From CATOSK01 sp034423195 (GTDB lineage: Bacteria > Chloroflexota > Dehalococcoidia > Lucifugimonadales > UBA3495), in assembly GCA_034423195.1 (NCBI GenBank), contig DAOUIZ010000066.1, positions 62,001-126,000 on the forward strand: a stretch of 64,000 nucleotides of DNA, given 5' to 3'. Under the pieces are notes generated by a model. It worked only from the letters and a program-made list of their open reading frames with translations, did not search any database and had not been told where the DNA came from. This document shows positions 42,015-51,109 of the stretch, in pieces (the stretch's first letter is position 1; each line of letters begins with the position of its first letter). Both the position numbers and the translations under genes were made by a program.

Positions 42015-43181
42015 ATGACCCTAGCAGACCGCATGAATCACCTGGGCACGGAGACCGCTTTCGAGGTGCTGGCCAAGGCCCGCGCCCTGGAGGCCCAGGG
42101 GAAGGAAATCGTCCACCTCGAAATCGGGGAACCGGACTTCGACACCCCCCGGCATATCGTCGAAGCCGGGATCCAGGCCCTCCAGGATGGTCAGACCCAC
42201 TACGGGCCGACACCGGGCATTCCTCAGCTCAGGGAGGCCATCGCCCGCAACAGCCGCGAGGTCCGGGGCATCGACACCGACCCCGCCCACGTGGTGGTCA
42301 CGCCCGGGGCCAAGCCCATCATGTTCTATGTAATCCTGGCCCTGGCAGAGCCGGGGGTCGAGGTCATCTATCCCAACCCCGGCTTCCCCATCTACGAGTC
42401 CATGATACGGTTCTCGGGAGCCACCCCGGTCCCCATGCGGTTGATTGAGGAGAAGAACTATCATCCCGATCTGGAGGACCTGGCGTCCAGGATCACCGGC
42501 AAGACCCGCCTGATAATCCTGAACTCCCCTGAGAATCCCTGCGGGTCGGCCCTGACCCGGGAGGAGATGGAGACCATCGCCAACCTGGTGAAGCAGCGGG
42601 ATGACCTGTACGTCATGGCCGACGAGATCTACAAGGACATCCTGTACACCGGGGAGCACCACAGCATCGCCGCCTTCCCCGACATGTCCCGCCGGACCAT
42701 CATCCTGGACGGGTTTTCCAAGAGCTACGCCATGACCGGCTGGCGGCTGGGATACGGCATCATGCCGCCGGAACTGGTGCCTCACATCACCCGGCTGGCC
42801 GTCAACAGCGTGTCCTGCGCCGCTACCTTCAGCCAGTTTGCCGCCATCGCCGCCCTGGACGGCCCCCAGGACGACGTGCAGGCGATGGCCCGGGAGTTTG
42901 CCCAGCGGCGCAGGCTGATCACCGATGGCCTCCGCAGCATCGACGGGATCAACTGTCCCGAACCGGAAGGGGCGTTCTACGCCTTCCCCAGCATCAGGGA
43001 GACGGGATTGAGCAGCTCCGAGTTCGAGGAACGGGCCCTCAGCGAGGCGGGGGTGGCCATCCTCTCCGGGTCCGCCTTCGGCCAGTACGGCGAAGGCTAT
43101 GTCCGTTTGTCCTACGCCAACTCCCAGGAAAACATCACCAAGGCGGTGGAGTCCCTTCGGAAGTTCGTTGGTTCCCTTTAG
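42015..43181 (+). CDS. PLP-dependent class I/II aminotransferase
   Basis: 388 residues of the aspartate aminotransferase superfamily (AspC/PatA subgroup). IVHLEIGEPDFDTP, HYGPTPGIPQLREAIA, LNSPENPCGS, MADEIYKDILY, and PLP Lys in LDGFSKSYAMTGWRLGY. GCGGAGG before the ATG. Aspartate or an aromatic/branched amino acid could be the donor. It may supply aspartate for argG (inference from position). Confidence 0.9.
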   Translation: MTLADRMNHLGTETAFEVLAKARALEAQGKEIVHLEIGEPDFDTPRHIVEAGIQALQDGQTHYGPTPGIPQLREAIARNSREVRGIDTDPAHVVVTPGAKPIMFYVILALAEPGVEVIYPNPGFPIYESMIRFSGATPVPMRLIEEKNYHPDLEDLASRITGKTRLIILNSPENPCGSALTREEMETIANLVKQRDDLYVMADEIYKDILYTGEHHSIAAFPDMSRRTIILDGFSKSYAMTGWRLGYGIMPPELVPHITRLAVNSVSCAATFSQFAAIAALDGPQDDVQAMAREFAQRRRLITDGLRSIDGINCPEPEGAFYAFPSIRETGLSSSEFEERALSEAGVAILSGSAFGQYGEGYVRLSYANSQENITKAVESLRKFVGSL

Positions 43182-43224
43182 TCCGCCGGGCTTGTCCCCC
43201 ACCCGGAAATCGGAGGGCACAGAT

Positions 43225-43683
43225 ATGTTCATCAAGGTGGAGCCGGCCGGGTTCTTCATGTACACCGTCCAGATGGCCTTCGATACTGCATCCCCGGATG
43301 CGGAGGACGCCGAAATCAGGGAATACCTGGCGCAGCATGAGCTGGAGCCCCGCTACCAGTGGGAGGCCGAATTCGACGGGCGCAACTGCCAGTGGATGCA
43401 GTTCGGCGGGTGCTACCTGGGGAGCCACCTCCAGGGGATTGGGCAAATCCAGCGCAAGGCCGTCGAGGTGGAGCTGCTGACCGAGGGGATCAACAGCTAC
43501 CTGGACGAAAACGCGGAAGGTGCGGCGGAACTATCCCGTGAGGCCCGGAATAACCTGGTCGCCGCGCTGATTTCCGAGTTCCAGCGGGATGAGAACTTCG
43601 CTCCCGACGAGCAGGGGCAGTTGACCGCCAGCCTGGACCGGGAGGAACTGGCCGAGGCCGCCAACCGCCTGCTCACTGTGTAA
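43225..43683 (+). CDS. Hypothetical protein
   Basis: 152 residues from ATG 43225 (GGAGGG upstream). N-terminal part MFIKVEPAGFFMYTVQM, then a CYLGSHLQG segment and an acidic helical C-terminal half. Not recognised. It follows the aminotransferase by 43 bp and is the last gene before a strong terminator, so it is in the same operon. Confidence 0.65.
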   Translation: MFIKVEPAGFFMYTVQMAFDTASPDAEDAEIREYLAQHELEPRYQWEAEFDGRNCQWMQFGGCYLGSHLQGIGQIQRKAVEVELLTEGINSYLDENAEGAAELSREARNNLVAALISEFQRDENFAPDEQGQLTASLDREELAEAANRLLTV

Positions 43684-43714
43684 CCGCTACCCCATGGGTC
43701 CCCGGATATGCGTT

Positions 43715-43750
43715 GCCCCGCCAGTGTTGTTGGCGGGGCCTTTGTTTTCC
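43715..43750 (+). terminator. Intrinsic terminator of the arg/aminotransferase run
   Basis: GCCCCGCCA (43715-43723) pairs with TGGCGGGGC (43731-43739), followed by CTTTGTTTT. Confidence 0.88.
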
Positions 43751-43787
43751 AGGGCCGTTTGCCAAGGGCATTTGAAGGGCTTTTGAT

Positions 43788-43861
43788 TGGAGCGGGCGAT
43801 GGGAATCGAACCCACGTAACTAGCTTGGAAGGCTAGGGCTTTACCACTAAGCTACGCCCGC
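43788..43861 (-). tRNA. tRNA-Gly (anticodon TCC)
   Basis: On the minus strand: acceptor GCGGGCG/CGCCCGC, D arm with AGTGGTAA, anticodon stem CTAGC/GCTAG with loop CTTCCAA, T arm GTGGG/CCCAT, encoded CCA. Reads GGA codons. The end of the upstream minus-strand CDS overlaps its 5' 15 bases. Confidence 0.96.
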
Positions 43862-44731
43862 GCTGTTGGGAGACCCATTATAGGTTGCGCCCGGGGCGGT
43901 GTCGACTGGAATCTCCACCCCGACACCGGCCTCCGTAGGGGCAGGATGCGGGGCATCGGCCGGCGATGCAAGTGGCGCGGGTTCGCTCAATGTCGGAGGG
44001 TAAAGACCTGCCTCCTCCAGTTGTTCCTGCAGCTCTTGCGTACTCAGCGAATACTCCGCCAATTCGTCCCTGAACCTGGACCGGGCTGCCTCCAGCTCCC
44101 GTTTCGCCTTTTGGACCCGGCGGATTTCAATGATGATGGAGCGGGCGGTCAACGCCGGCCCCAGCACTATCCCCACCACTCCAAAGGTCCCCACCGCGAA
44201 CCGTATGCCCGTCGAGGCAGCGACGGAACCTCCGGCCCCTCCCCCAACGGAGGCGAACCGGGGCGCGATGGTCACGACCCGGGCCAACACCGGGCGCACC
44301 ACCGTCGCACCTACGGGCCGTGCCACGTTCAGGATGGCGCCCGACGAGGTCCTCCAGATAGTGCCGGCAGTAAAGCTCGCGGCATGCTGACCGACTATCC
44401 TGGTGCGGGAATGAATCGGGCCGTCCGCCAGGGTCTGCCGGCGGCGCTTTAACACCCTTCGCCACCGGGGCAGCGGCTTATCAGGAGTCTCCTCCGGGTC
44501 CGGCTCATGCAGTGCCTCGGGCAGTTCCGGCTCCGGCAGCCCCAGTTGGAGACAAAGGCCGGTCTGCTGGTCGTACAGGGCCTGCATTTGCTCCCGGTGT
44601 TCCGCCTGCAGGGTTTCCAGTTCGGCCCTCAGCCCGGTGAGCTTGCTGCGGGCCCGCAGTTTGGCGACCACCTGGGCGAGGGCCGACCCTCCGGCGATTC
44701 CAAGAGGTACCAGGATTAGGGGAAGGGGCAT
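43847..44731 (-). CDS. Hypothetical membrane-associated protein with coiled coils, ending inside tRNA-Gly
   Basis: 294 residues. An N-terminal hydrophobic segment is followed by a helix rich in Leu/Glu/Gln, a basic stretch (RWRRVLKRRRQ), a Gly/Val/Ala-rich region with one or two possible membrane spans, a second coiled coil (KAKRELEAARSRFRDELAEY) and a Pro-rich tail. Not recognised. The last codons (Ala-Gly-Val-Ala-stop) coincide with the first 15 bases of tRNA-Gly on the same strand, so tRNA 5' processing would cut the mRNA. Confidence 0.65.
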   Translation of the reverse strand: MPLPLILVPLGIAGGSALAQVVAKLRARSKLTGLRAELETLQAEHREQMQALYDQQTGLCLQLGLPEPELPEALHEPDPEETPDKPLPRWRRVLKRRRQTLADGPIHSRTRIVGQHAASFTAGTIWRTSSGAILNVARPVGATVVRPVLARVVTIAPRFASVGGGAGGSVAASTGIRFAVGTFGVVGIVLGPALTARSIIIEIRRVQKAKRELEAARSRFRDELAEYSLSTQELQEQLEEAGLYPPTLSEPAPLASPADAPHPAPTEAGVGVEIPVDTAPGATYNGSPNSAGVA

Positions 44732-44948
44732 TGGTTAGTACAATTCCATCCGTAATTGTTCTAAGTATTTTAGCACGGAGGGACTGCGGTTGCCGCGGCA
44801 GCAACGGCTTCCGTTCCAGCCGCCCGGCTCCCTTCCACGAAACACGCCTGGAACGGTCTGTCCGCCTGAATCCGGCCGCGTCCTTGGGACGTTGTGTTAT
44901 GTTGATGCCTGGTCTGATTTATCCTGCTCTGCACCGGGGAGTTCCAAT

Positions 44949-47420
44949 TTGCCGCATCGACTCCGTATCCCCCTGCCATTCACTGCCCTGGTTGTTGCCG
45001 CCCTACTCGCGGTGGCCTGCGAAGCCAGTCCCCAGGCGCCCTCCCCGACTCCCACGCCGGCGCAGATGGCACCCACCGCGTCTCGCACCACTCTCCCCTC
45101 GCCGGAACCGTCTCCTCAGCGTCCAGCCTCGCCAACGCCTGCCCCCGCCGCGGTCACAACCGCTGCGCCAGTGCCCCAACCGGGTCCGGCTGGAGGGGTG
45201 CAGCCGACCCCGACGCCCGGACCAACTCTTGCCCCGCCGGTTACGCCCGAACCCCAGCCTGCGCCGGCTTCCGAATCTGCCCCGGCGCCAACCGCCACGC
45301 CCGTACCGGAACCGGCCACTCCTCCTGCGGAAGAAACGGAACGGCCCATCCCTCCCGTGGCCGGAGAGCGGCCCCACAGCTTCACCCATCACGGGATTAC
45401 GGTTGAAGACCCCTGGCACTGGCTGGAGGACGAGGACTACCCGACGGTGGACGACGAGGATGTCCTGGCTTACCTCGAGGCCGAAAACGACTACTTCGAG
45501 GCCAGCATGGCGCCCTACCAGGACCTGATCGACACCATCTTCGAGGAGATCAAGGGGAGACAGCCGGGGGAATTGGCCAGCCTCCCCCGGCGCCGTGGGG
45601 AATGGTACTACCAGTGGCGTTATGGCGAGGGCAGCCAGTACCGGCAGTGGCTCCGCTGGCCCGCGTCAACCCCGGACGCCCGGGAAGGCCCCCCGGACGG
45701 CGCGGAGGTCTTCCTGGATGAGCCGGAGCTGGCCGGAGACCTGGAATACTTCCGCCTGGGGTCGCTGTCCTTCAGCAACGGCGGGACCCTGCTGGCTTAT
45801 AGCACCGACACCGACGGGTCGGAGCAATACACCCTGGAGATCAAGGACCTGGCAACCGGGGAGTTGCTGCCCGACCGGATCGAGCGGGTCCGGGGCCGGG
45901 CGGTCTGGACCCCCGATGACCAGTCCTTCTTCTACACTGTGCTGGACGACAACGGACGCCCCTGGCAGGTGCGGCGGCACGTTCTCGGAGAGCCCGTGGA
46001 GAGCGATGCCATCGTGCATGAGCAGCCCGGCGCCGGGCTGTTCGTCTGGGTTTCGGACACGGCGTCCGGGAAGTACATCATCGTCAGCGAGGGCGACCAT
46101 GTAACCTCCGAGCGGAGGCTGATCCCGGCGGACGACCCAACCTCTGAACCGCTGCTGGTGGCCCCGAGGAGAGACGGCCATGATTACTCCATAGACCACC
46201 AGGGAGACCGGTTCGTCATAATGACCAACGACAACCACCAGAACTTCCGCCTGGCCGTTGCGCCCGAGGACGACCCCACCCAGGCGTCGTGGGAAACCCT
46301 GTTGCCGGGTTCGGACTCGCTGTACCTCAACCATTTTCACCTGACGGAGCAGTTCATCGCGGTGGAGGAAAGGATCGACGGCCTCGACCAGGTGCGGGTA
46401 ATCAATCGCGCGGGAGACTTCACGCACATCGAATTTCCGGAGAACGCTTACACCGCCTACGTCAGCAGCGACCCCGAGTTTGACTCGGACACGATTCGCG
46501 TCACCTACACCTCCATGATCACGCCCCGCACCGTGTTCGACTACCATCTGGAGACGGGGGAACTGGAGGAACGCCGCGTCCAGGAGATTCCCAGCGGGTA
46601 CGACGCCTCCCGGTACGTGACCCACCGGGAGTTGGCCCTCGCCCGGGACGGAGTGGAAGTTCCGGTGTCCATCGTCCGCCACGAGGACACCCCGCTGGAC
46701 GGGTCAGCGCCGCTGTACATCTACGCTTATGGTGCCTACGGCAGCGCGGTTTCACCGTCCTTTTCCACCTCCCGGCTATCCTTGCTGGACCGGGGCTTCA
46801 TCTACGCCATCGCCCACGTCCGGGGAGGCGACGACCTGGGATACCACTGGTACGAGGCCGGAAAGCTGTTCCAGCGGACCAACACCTTCAACGACTTCGT
46901 GGATGTGGCCCGCCACCTGGTAGACCAGGGATATGGGTCCGAGGGACGCATCGCCATCTCCGGGGGCAGCGCCGGAGGGACTCTCATGGGAGCGGTCGTC
47001 AACCAGGCCCCGGAGATGTGGGGAGTGGTGGCGGCCCAGGTCCCCTTCGTGGACGTTCTCAACACCATGCTCAACGCCGACCTGCCCCTGACGCCGCCGG
47101 AGTGGCCGGAGTGGGGGAACCCCATCGAGGACAAGGCCGCTTTCGAGTACATCCGTTCCTACTCGCCCTACGACCAGCTCAAGCCCGGCGAATATCCGGC
47201 GGTCCTGGTAACGGCTGGTCTCAACGACCGGCGGGTGACCTATTGGGAGCCGGCCAAGTACGTGGCCAAGCTGCGGGCGGTCAAGACGGACGACAACCTG
47301 GTGCTGCTGAGGACGGACATGGGATCCGGTCACGGTGGGAGGTCCGGCCGGTCGGCGTGGTGGTACGAGACCGCCGAGCAGTTCGCCTTCATCCTGTCCC
47401 GCCTGGGACTGGCGGAATAG
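44949..47420 (+). CDS. S9 prolyl oligopeptidase, lipoprotein
   Basis: About 823 residues from TTG 44949, preceded by GGGGAG; an upstream ATG at 44790 gives a long non-signal leader. Lipobox LLAVAC, then about 100 residues of Pro/Ala/Thr linker, a beta-propeller, and the hydrolase domain. Catalytic Ser674 in ISGGSAGG, Asp760 in AGLNDRR, His795 in GSGHGG. Exported serine peptidase cutting after proline in oligopeptides. Followed by a terminator. Confidence 0.93.
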   Translation: MPHRLRIPLPFTALVVAALLAVACEASPQAPSPTPTPAQMAPTASRTTLPSPEPSPQRPASPTPAPAAVTTAAPVPQPGPAGGVQPTPTPGPTLAPPVTPEPQPAPASESAPAPTATPVPEPATPPAEETERPIPPVAGERPHSFTHHGITVEDPWHWLEDEDYPTVDDEDVLAYLEAENDYFEASMAPYQDLIDTIFEEIKGRQPGELASLPRRRGEWYYQWRYGEGSQYRQWLRWPASTPDAREGPPDGAEVFLDEPELAGDLEYFRLGSLSFSNGGTLLAYSTDTDGSEQYTLEIKDLATGELLPDRIERVRGRAVWTPDDQSFFYTVLDDNGRPWQVRRHVLGEPVESDAIVHEQPGAGLFVWVSDTASGKYIIVSEGDHVTSERRLIPADDPTSEPLLVAPRRDGHDYSIDHQGDRFVIMTNDNHQNFRLAVAPEDDPTQASWETLLPGSDSLYLNHFHLTEQFIAVEERIDGLDQVRVINRAGDFTHIEFPENAYTAYVSSDPEFDSDTIRVTYTSMITPRTVFDYHLETGELEERRVQEIPSGYDASRYVTHRELALARDGVEVPVSIVRHEDTPLDGSAPLYIYAYGAYGSAVSPSFSTSRLSLLDRGFIYAIAHVRGGDDLGYHWYEAGKLFQRTNTFNDFVDVARHLVDQGYGSEGRIAISGGSAGGTLMGAVVNQAPEMWGVVAAQVPFVDVLNTMLNADLPLTPPEWPEWGNPIEDKAAFEYIRSYSPYDQLKPGEYPAVLVTAGLNDRRVTYWEPAKYVAKLRAVKTDDNLVLLRTDMGSGHGGRSGRSAWWYETAEQFAFILSRLGLAE

Positions 47421-47459
47421 ACCCCGCGCGGTTTCCCGCCGGAGAGCTTTGATTTATCA

Positions 47460-47498
47460 TAGGGCTGGACGGGTGACCGCCCGGCCCTATCAGTTTTT
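47460..47498 (+). terminator. Intrinsic terminator after the oligopeptidase
   Basis: TAGGGCTGGACGG pairs with CCGCCCGGCCCTA (one mismatch), followed by TCAGTTTTT. Confidence 0.75.
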
Positions 47499-47511
47499 CC
47501 TGCGGTGAGCC

Positions 47512-48447
47512 ATGCGCATCTGCACGACCCTGCCCAGCGCCACCGAAATCGTCTATGCCCTGGGCTTGGGAGACCAGGTGGTGGGAGTCTCCCACGCCTG
47601 CGACTACCCACCGGAAGTCAGGGGAAAGCCCGTCGTATGCCGCACCGTCCGGCAGCTTTCCCACCTGGACAGCCAGGAGATTGACGCCATCATCCAGCAG
47701 GCCCGGGCCAACAACAACCCGGTCCACTGGGTCGACGGCGATGTACTCCGGGAGCTGCGGCCCGACCTCATCATCACCCAGGAACTGTGCGAAGTCTGCG
47801 CCATCGGCAGCGGATCGGTATTCGAGACCGCGGCCCAAGTGCTGGACTACCAACCGGAAATCCTCACCATCCGCCCCACCGGCCTGGAGGACATCCTCCA
47901 GAACATCCTCCGCATCGGCCGCGCCGCCGGTGTCCCCGAACGGGCGGAGTCGCTGGTCGGTTCCCTGAGGGGACGGGTGGAATACGTGCGGGGACGGCTG
48001 CAAGAAGGACTTACCGGCGAGCCTGCTACTCCCAGGGTATTCTGCATCGACTGGCTGGACCCCTTGCGCAACACCGGGCAGTGGACCCCTGAGTTGGTCG
48101 AGTTAGCCGGCGGCGATGAAGGGCTGGCCGAGAAGTGGGGCATTTCCCGGGAGGTCGGGTGGGATGAGGTGGAGGCGTACCAGCCCGACTACATAATGGT
48201 CATGCCCTGCGCCTTCAACATGGAGCGGACAATTGCCGAATCCAGGGAGCACCTGGCCCGGCAGGACGCTTGGCCGAGGCTTGAGGGAGTGAAGAAGGGG
48301 CAGGTGTACCTGTTCGATGGGCAGATTCCCAGCCGTCACGGGCCCCGGGTGGTCGATGTCATGGAAGGATTGGCCGAAGCCATGTATCCCCGCCTGTTCC
48401 GGGGGCTGGCCCCTCCCGGAGTGTTCATTCCGGCCCCCTTCGATTGA
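47512..48447 (+). CDS. Cobalamin-binding-protein-like (BtuF/TroA fold), no signal peptide
   Basis: 311 residues. MRICTTLPSATEIVYALGLGDQVVGVSHACDYP is the start of the periplasmic-binding-protein domain (BtuF/FecB type), followed by LRPDLIITQELCEVCA, LVELAGGDEGLAEKWG and KKGQVYLFDG. No signal sequence or lipobox, so it may be cytosolic or have lost export. No B12 permease genes are nearby. Confidence 0.8.
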   Translation: MRICTTLPSATEIVYALGLGDQVVGVSHACDYPPEVRGKPVVCRTVRQLSHLDSQEIDAIIQQARANNNPVHWVDGDVLRELRPDLIITQELCEVCAIGSGSVFETAAQVLDYQPEILTIRPTGLEDILQNILRIGRAAGVPERAESLVGSLRGRVEYVRGRLQEGLTGEPATPRVFCIDWLDPLRNTGQWTPELVELAGGDEGLAEKWGISREVGWDEVEAYQPDYIMVMPCAFNMERTIAESREHLARQDAWPRLEGVKKGQVYLFDGQIPSRHGPRVVDVMEGLAEAMYPRLFRGLAPPGVFIPAPFD

Positions 48448-48490
48448 TACGTTCCGCGGTCCGTTCCGGCCGGCGACAGGGAGAAGGTAA

Positions 48491-48820
48491 ATGCTTTACA
48501 TGGTGGAACTGAAGCACGACCCCCGGCAATGCCCCGGGGTGGCTCTGGATATCCGGGACCGGGTGCTGCGAATGGCGGAAACCAGGGAGCAGGCGATGGA
48601 GTTCCGGGGATGCACCTACCGGGGCGGGTGGGTCGGCAAGTCGTCGCACATGACGTTCCTGCTGATCGACGGCCCGGACGCTCACGCGGTGGATGACGCG
48701 GTGGTGGACTTGGGTTTCGCGGTGTGGAACACGGCGGACATCTACCCGGTCATCGGTCTGGACGACGCGGTGGAGGGGCTGCGCCAGATGCGGGAAAGAG
48801 ACGCCGCGGCAGGCTCCTGA
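48491..48820 (+). CDS. Hypothetical protein, possible ferredoxin-like fold
   Basis: 109 residues, alpha/beta, with MLYMVELKHDPRQCPG at the start and VDDAVVDLGFAVWNTADIYPV later. Resembles short stress-responsive or GYD-type dimeric barrels in pattern, but no family is recognised. GGGAGAAGG precedes ATG. Confidence 0.55.
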   Translation: MLYMVELKHDPRQCPGVALDIRDRVLRMAETREQAMEFRGCTYRGGWVGKSSHMTFLLIDGPDAHAVDDAVVDLGFAVWNTADIYPVIGLDDAVEGLRQMRERDAAAGS

Positions 48821-48839
48821 ACTCCCCGGCGGGGCCGGT

Positions 48840-49184
48840 TTACGCCCAGGTTGTCTTGTCGTCGGGTATGGCGGCGTAGAGCTGGCCGTCCCGCACCGTC
48901 ACCTCGAAACGGTACATCTGGGCGCGGGGGCCGTTGACGCAGATGCCCTCCGAAAGCTCAAACCGCCACCCGTGATCGGGGCACATGAAGCAGTTGTCCC
49001 AGCGGACGATCTGTCCCCAGGAGTGGGGGCAGATGGCCGAGAGCAGGTGGTAGGTTCCCGTCTTGTCCCTGACCAGGAAGTAATCGTCCCGCCCGACTTC
49101 CACCGGGTAGGGCAGGTCGGTGAAGGACGCCTCGGCTCCCAGTTCGATTTCCCGCACCGAGGGGTTGGCATCGGCAGTCGCCAT
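48840..49184 (-). CDS. Rieske [2Fe-2S] ferredoxin-like protein
   Basis: 114 residues. Cys52-x-His54 (CPHSWG) and Cys68-x2-His71 (CPDHGW) bind the Rieske cluster. Related to ferredoxin components of ring-hydroxylating dioxygenases or small nitrite reductase subunits. No partner oxygenase in the window. Confidence 0.88.
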   Translation of the reverse strand: MATADANPSVREIELGAEASFTDLPYPVEVGRDDYFLVRDKTGTYHLLSAICPHSWGQIVRWDNCFMCPDHGWRFELSEGICVNGPRAQMYRFEVTVRDGQLYAAIPDDKTTWA

Positions 49185-49388
49185 AGTTCTTTACCGTCCG
49201 CTCAGGTTGGGGCCAGTGTAGAGCAGTTGACCGGCCGGCGCAACGGGAGGCAGCAGGCCAACATGATGGTGCCAGGGGACACGGGCCTCCCCGAGGCGCC
49301 CCCTTCCCAGCGGCGGCGGTGGACGGTATTATTGGCGGAACGGCATTTGCGCGCCGAATCCCATCCCGAAAGTGAAGGATTAATCACC

Positions 49389-50315
49389 ATGCCCAATATC
49401 CTGGAGGACAAAGTCGCCATCGTCACCGGCTCGGGCCGGGGCGTTGGACGCGGCGTGGCCATGCTCATGGCCCAGGAAGGAGCCCAGGTCGTCGTCGTTG
49501 ACCCGGGTGTCAACGTGGACGGTTCCGGCTTCGACCAGTCGGTGGCCCAGGTCGTGGCCGATGAGATCAACCAGGCCGGCGGAACGGCAGTGGCCTGCAC
49601 CGAATCCGTCGCCACCATGGAAGGCGGCGAAGCCATCGTCCAGGCGGCCATCGACAACTTCGGCAAGCTGGACATAGTGGTCACCTGCGCCGGCATCCTG
49701 CGGGACCGCATGGTGTTCAACATGACCGAACAGGAATGGGATGACGTGATTGCGGTGCATCTGAAGGGCACTTTCTCCGTGGTCAAGCACGCGGCCATCC
49801 TCTTCCGGCAGCAGCGGTCGGGACGCATCATCACCTTCACCTCGGAATCGGGGCTGATCGGCAACAGCGGACAGGCCAACTACGGCGCGGCCAAGTCGGG
49901 GATAGCGGGCTTCACCAAGGTGGTGGCCAAGGACATGGGCCGCTACGGCGTGACGGCCAACGCCATCGCGCCCCGGGCCAGCACCCGGATGATCGGCGCC
50001 ATACCGGATTCGGCGGCGGAAATCCGGGCCAGGGGCGGCGTCGCTCCGATATCCGGCGAGGATGAGATAAGGGACCTGGACCCGGACGCCATTGCCCCAT
50101 TCGTTTGCTTCCTGGCCAGCGATTACGCGGCCCGGGTCAACGGGCAGACCTTCCTGGTCTATGGCAACCAGGTGTCGCTGATGTCCCAGCCCCGTCCGAT
50201 GAACTCCATCTTCACCCCATCCGGCCATTGGGACATGGAAGAGCTGGCGCCGCTGGCCCGGAATGTCCTCACCGCCAACGTCGACAACCCCGCTCCGGCG
50301 GCGACGCAGGGGTGA
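49389..50315 (+). CDS. Short-chain dehydrogenase, copy 1
   Basis: 308 residues from ATG 49389 (the frame is open upstream without a good start). TGSGRGVGRGVA cofactor motif, VVVVDPGVN, CAGILRDRM, YGAAK catalytic Tyr/Lys. Closely related to the SDR of peroxisomal multifunctional enzyme type and to copy 2 at 51110. Substrate unknown, likely a 3-hydroxyacyl or hydroxysteroid-like compound. Confidence 0.88.
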   Translation: MPNILEDKVAIVTGSGRGVGRGVAMLMAQEGAQVVVVDPGVNVDGSGFDQSVAQVVADEINQAGGTAVACTESVATMEGGEAIVQAAIDNFGKLDIVVTCAGILRDRMVFNMTEQEWDDVIAVHLKGTFSVVKHAAILFRQQRSGRIITFTSESGLIGNSGQANYGAAKSGIAGFTKVVAKDMGRYGVTANAIAPRASTRMIGAIPDSAAEIRARGGVAPISGEDEIRDLDPDAIAPFVCFLASDYAARVNGQTFLVYGNQVSLMSQPRPMNSIFTPSGHWDMEELAPLARNVLTANVDNPAPAATQG

Positions 50316-50327
50316 CGGAAACCGGAC

Positions 50328-50696
50328 ATGACAACGCGAGAGCACGCCAGGGAGGCCAAAAAGCTTCTGCGGGAAATGGAACGGGATTTCGCCGTTGGGG
50401 ATGAACTGGTGGCTTCGGAGAAGCTATGGCGGGCGGCATCCCACGCTGTCAAAGCAATAGCCGAAGAGCGGGAGTGGCCCTGCGGGGACCGGAAGGAACT
50501 GCGGGACGTTGCGGTGCGTCTGTCGGAAGAGACCGGAGACGGCCGGTACATTGGCGGATTCGGAATGGCCGAAGGGTTCTATCACAACGCCACGCTGGGC
50601 TGGATGGAAGACTTCCAACTGGCCGACCGCTACCTGGTGCGGGAGTTCGTCGAAGACACCTTTGACCTGATTGCCCCTGGCAGTGAGCGTCCGTAA
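50328..50696 (+). CDS. PaREP1-like helical protein, copy 1
   Basis: 122 residues, all-helical. HAREAKKLLREMERDFAVGDELVASEKLWRAASHAVKAIA matches PaREP1/HEPN-type small proteins that occur in pairs. Starts 12 bp after the SDR stop. Function unknown. Confidence 0.7.
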   Translation: MTTREHAREAKKLLREMERDFAVGDELVASEKLWRAASHAVKAIAEEREWPCGDRKELRDVAVRLSEETGDGRYIGGFGMAEGFYHNATLGWMEDFQLADRYLVREFVEDTFDLIAPGSERP

Positions 50697-50704
50697 CGAT
50701 ACAC

Positions 50705-51079
50705 TTGGAGCCGATCATCACATCAGACGAACATATTAGGACAGCCGAGTATTTCCTGCTGGAATCTGACCGGGAGTTCAACGCGGGGGAACGCCTCCAG
50801 GCATCGGAAAAGCTCTGGGGGGCGGCGGCCCACTCTGTTATCGCGGTTGCCCAAAAGCTGGACTGGCCCGCCGCGAAGCACGGAAACCTGAAGAACGGAG
50901 TCCGTCGGCTGGCCCGCCGATCAAGGGATGACAACCTGACCCGCGGTTTCGCGGCAGGCGAGCGGTTTCACGCCAATTTCTACCATGACTTTATGACCGC
51001 GTCGGAAATCGAAAGATACCGGCCGATAACCAGGGCCTTTGTCGCGGATATGCTGGTCCTGGCCGGGTCGGCAGCGTAA
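50705..51079 (+). CDS. PaREP1-like helical protein, copy 2
   Basis: 124 residues from TTG 50705. LLESDREFNAGERLQASEKLWGAAAHSVIAVAQKLDWP repeats the pattern of copy 1 (ASEKLW.AA.H.V.A.A). The two are tandem paralogues. Start is the least certain part; no strong ribosome site is seen. Next is the second SDR after 30 bp. Confidence 0.68.
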   Translation: MEPIITSDEHIRTAEYFLLESDREFNAGERLQASEKLWGAAAHSVIAVAQKLDWPAAKHGNLKNGVRRLARRSRDDNLTRGFAAGERFHANFYHDFMTASEIERYRPITRAFVADMLVLAGSAA

Positions 51080-51109
51080 ACAAGGAAAACCCAGGAGAGG
51101 AAACCCATC

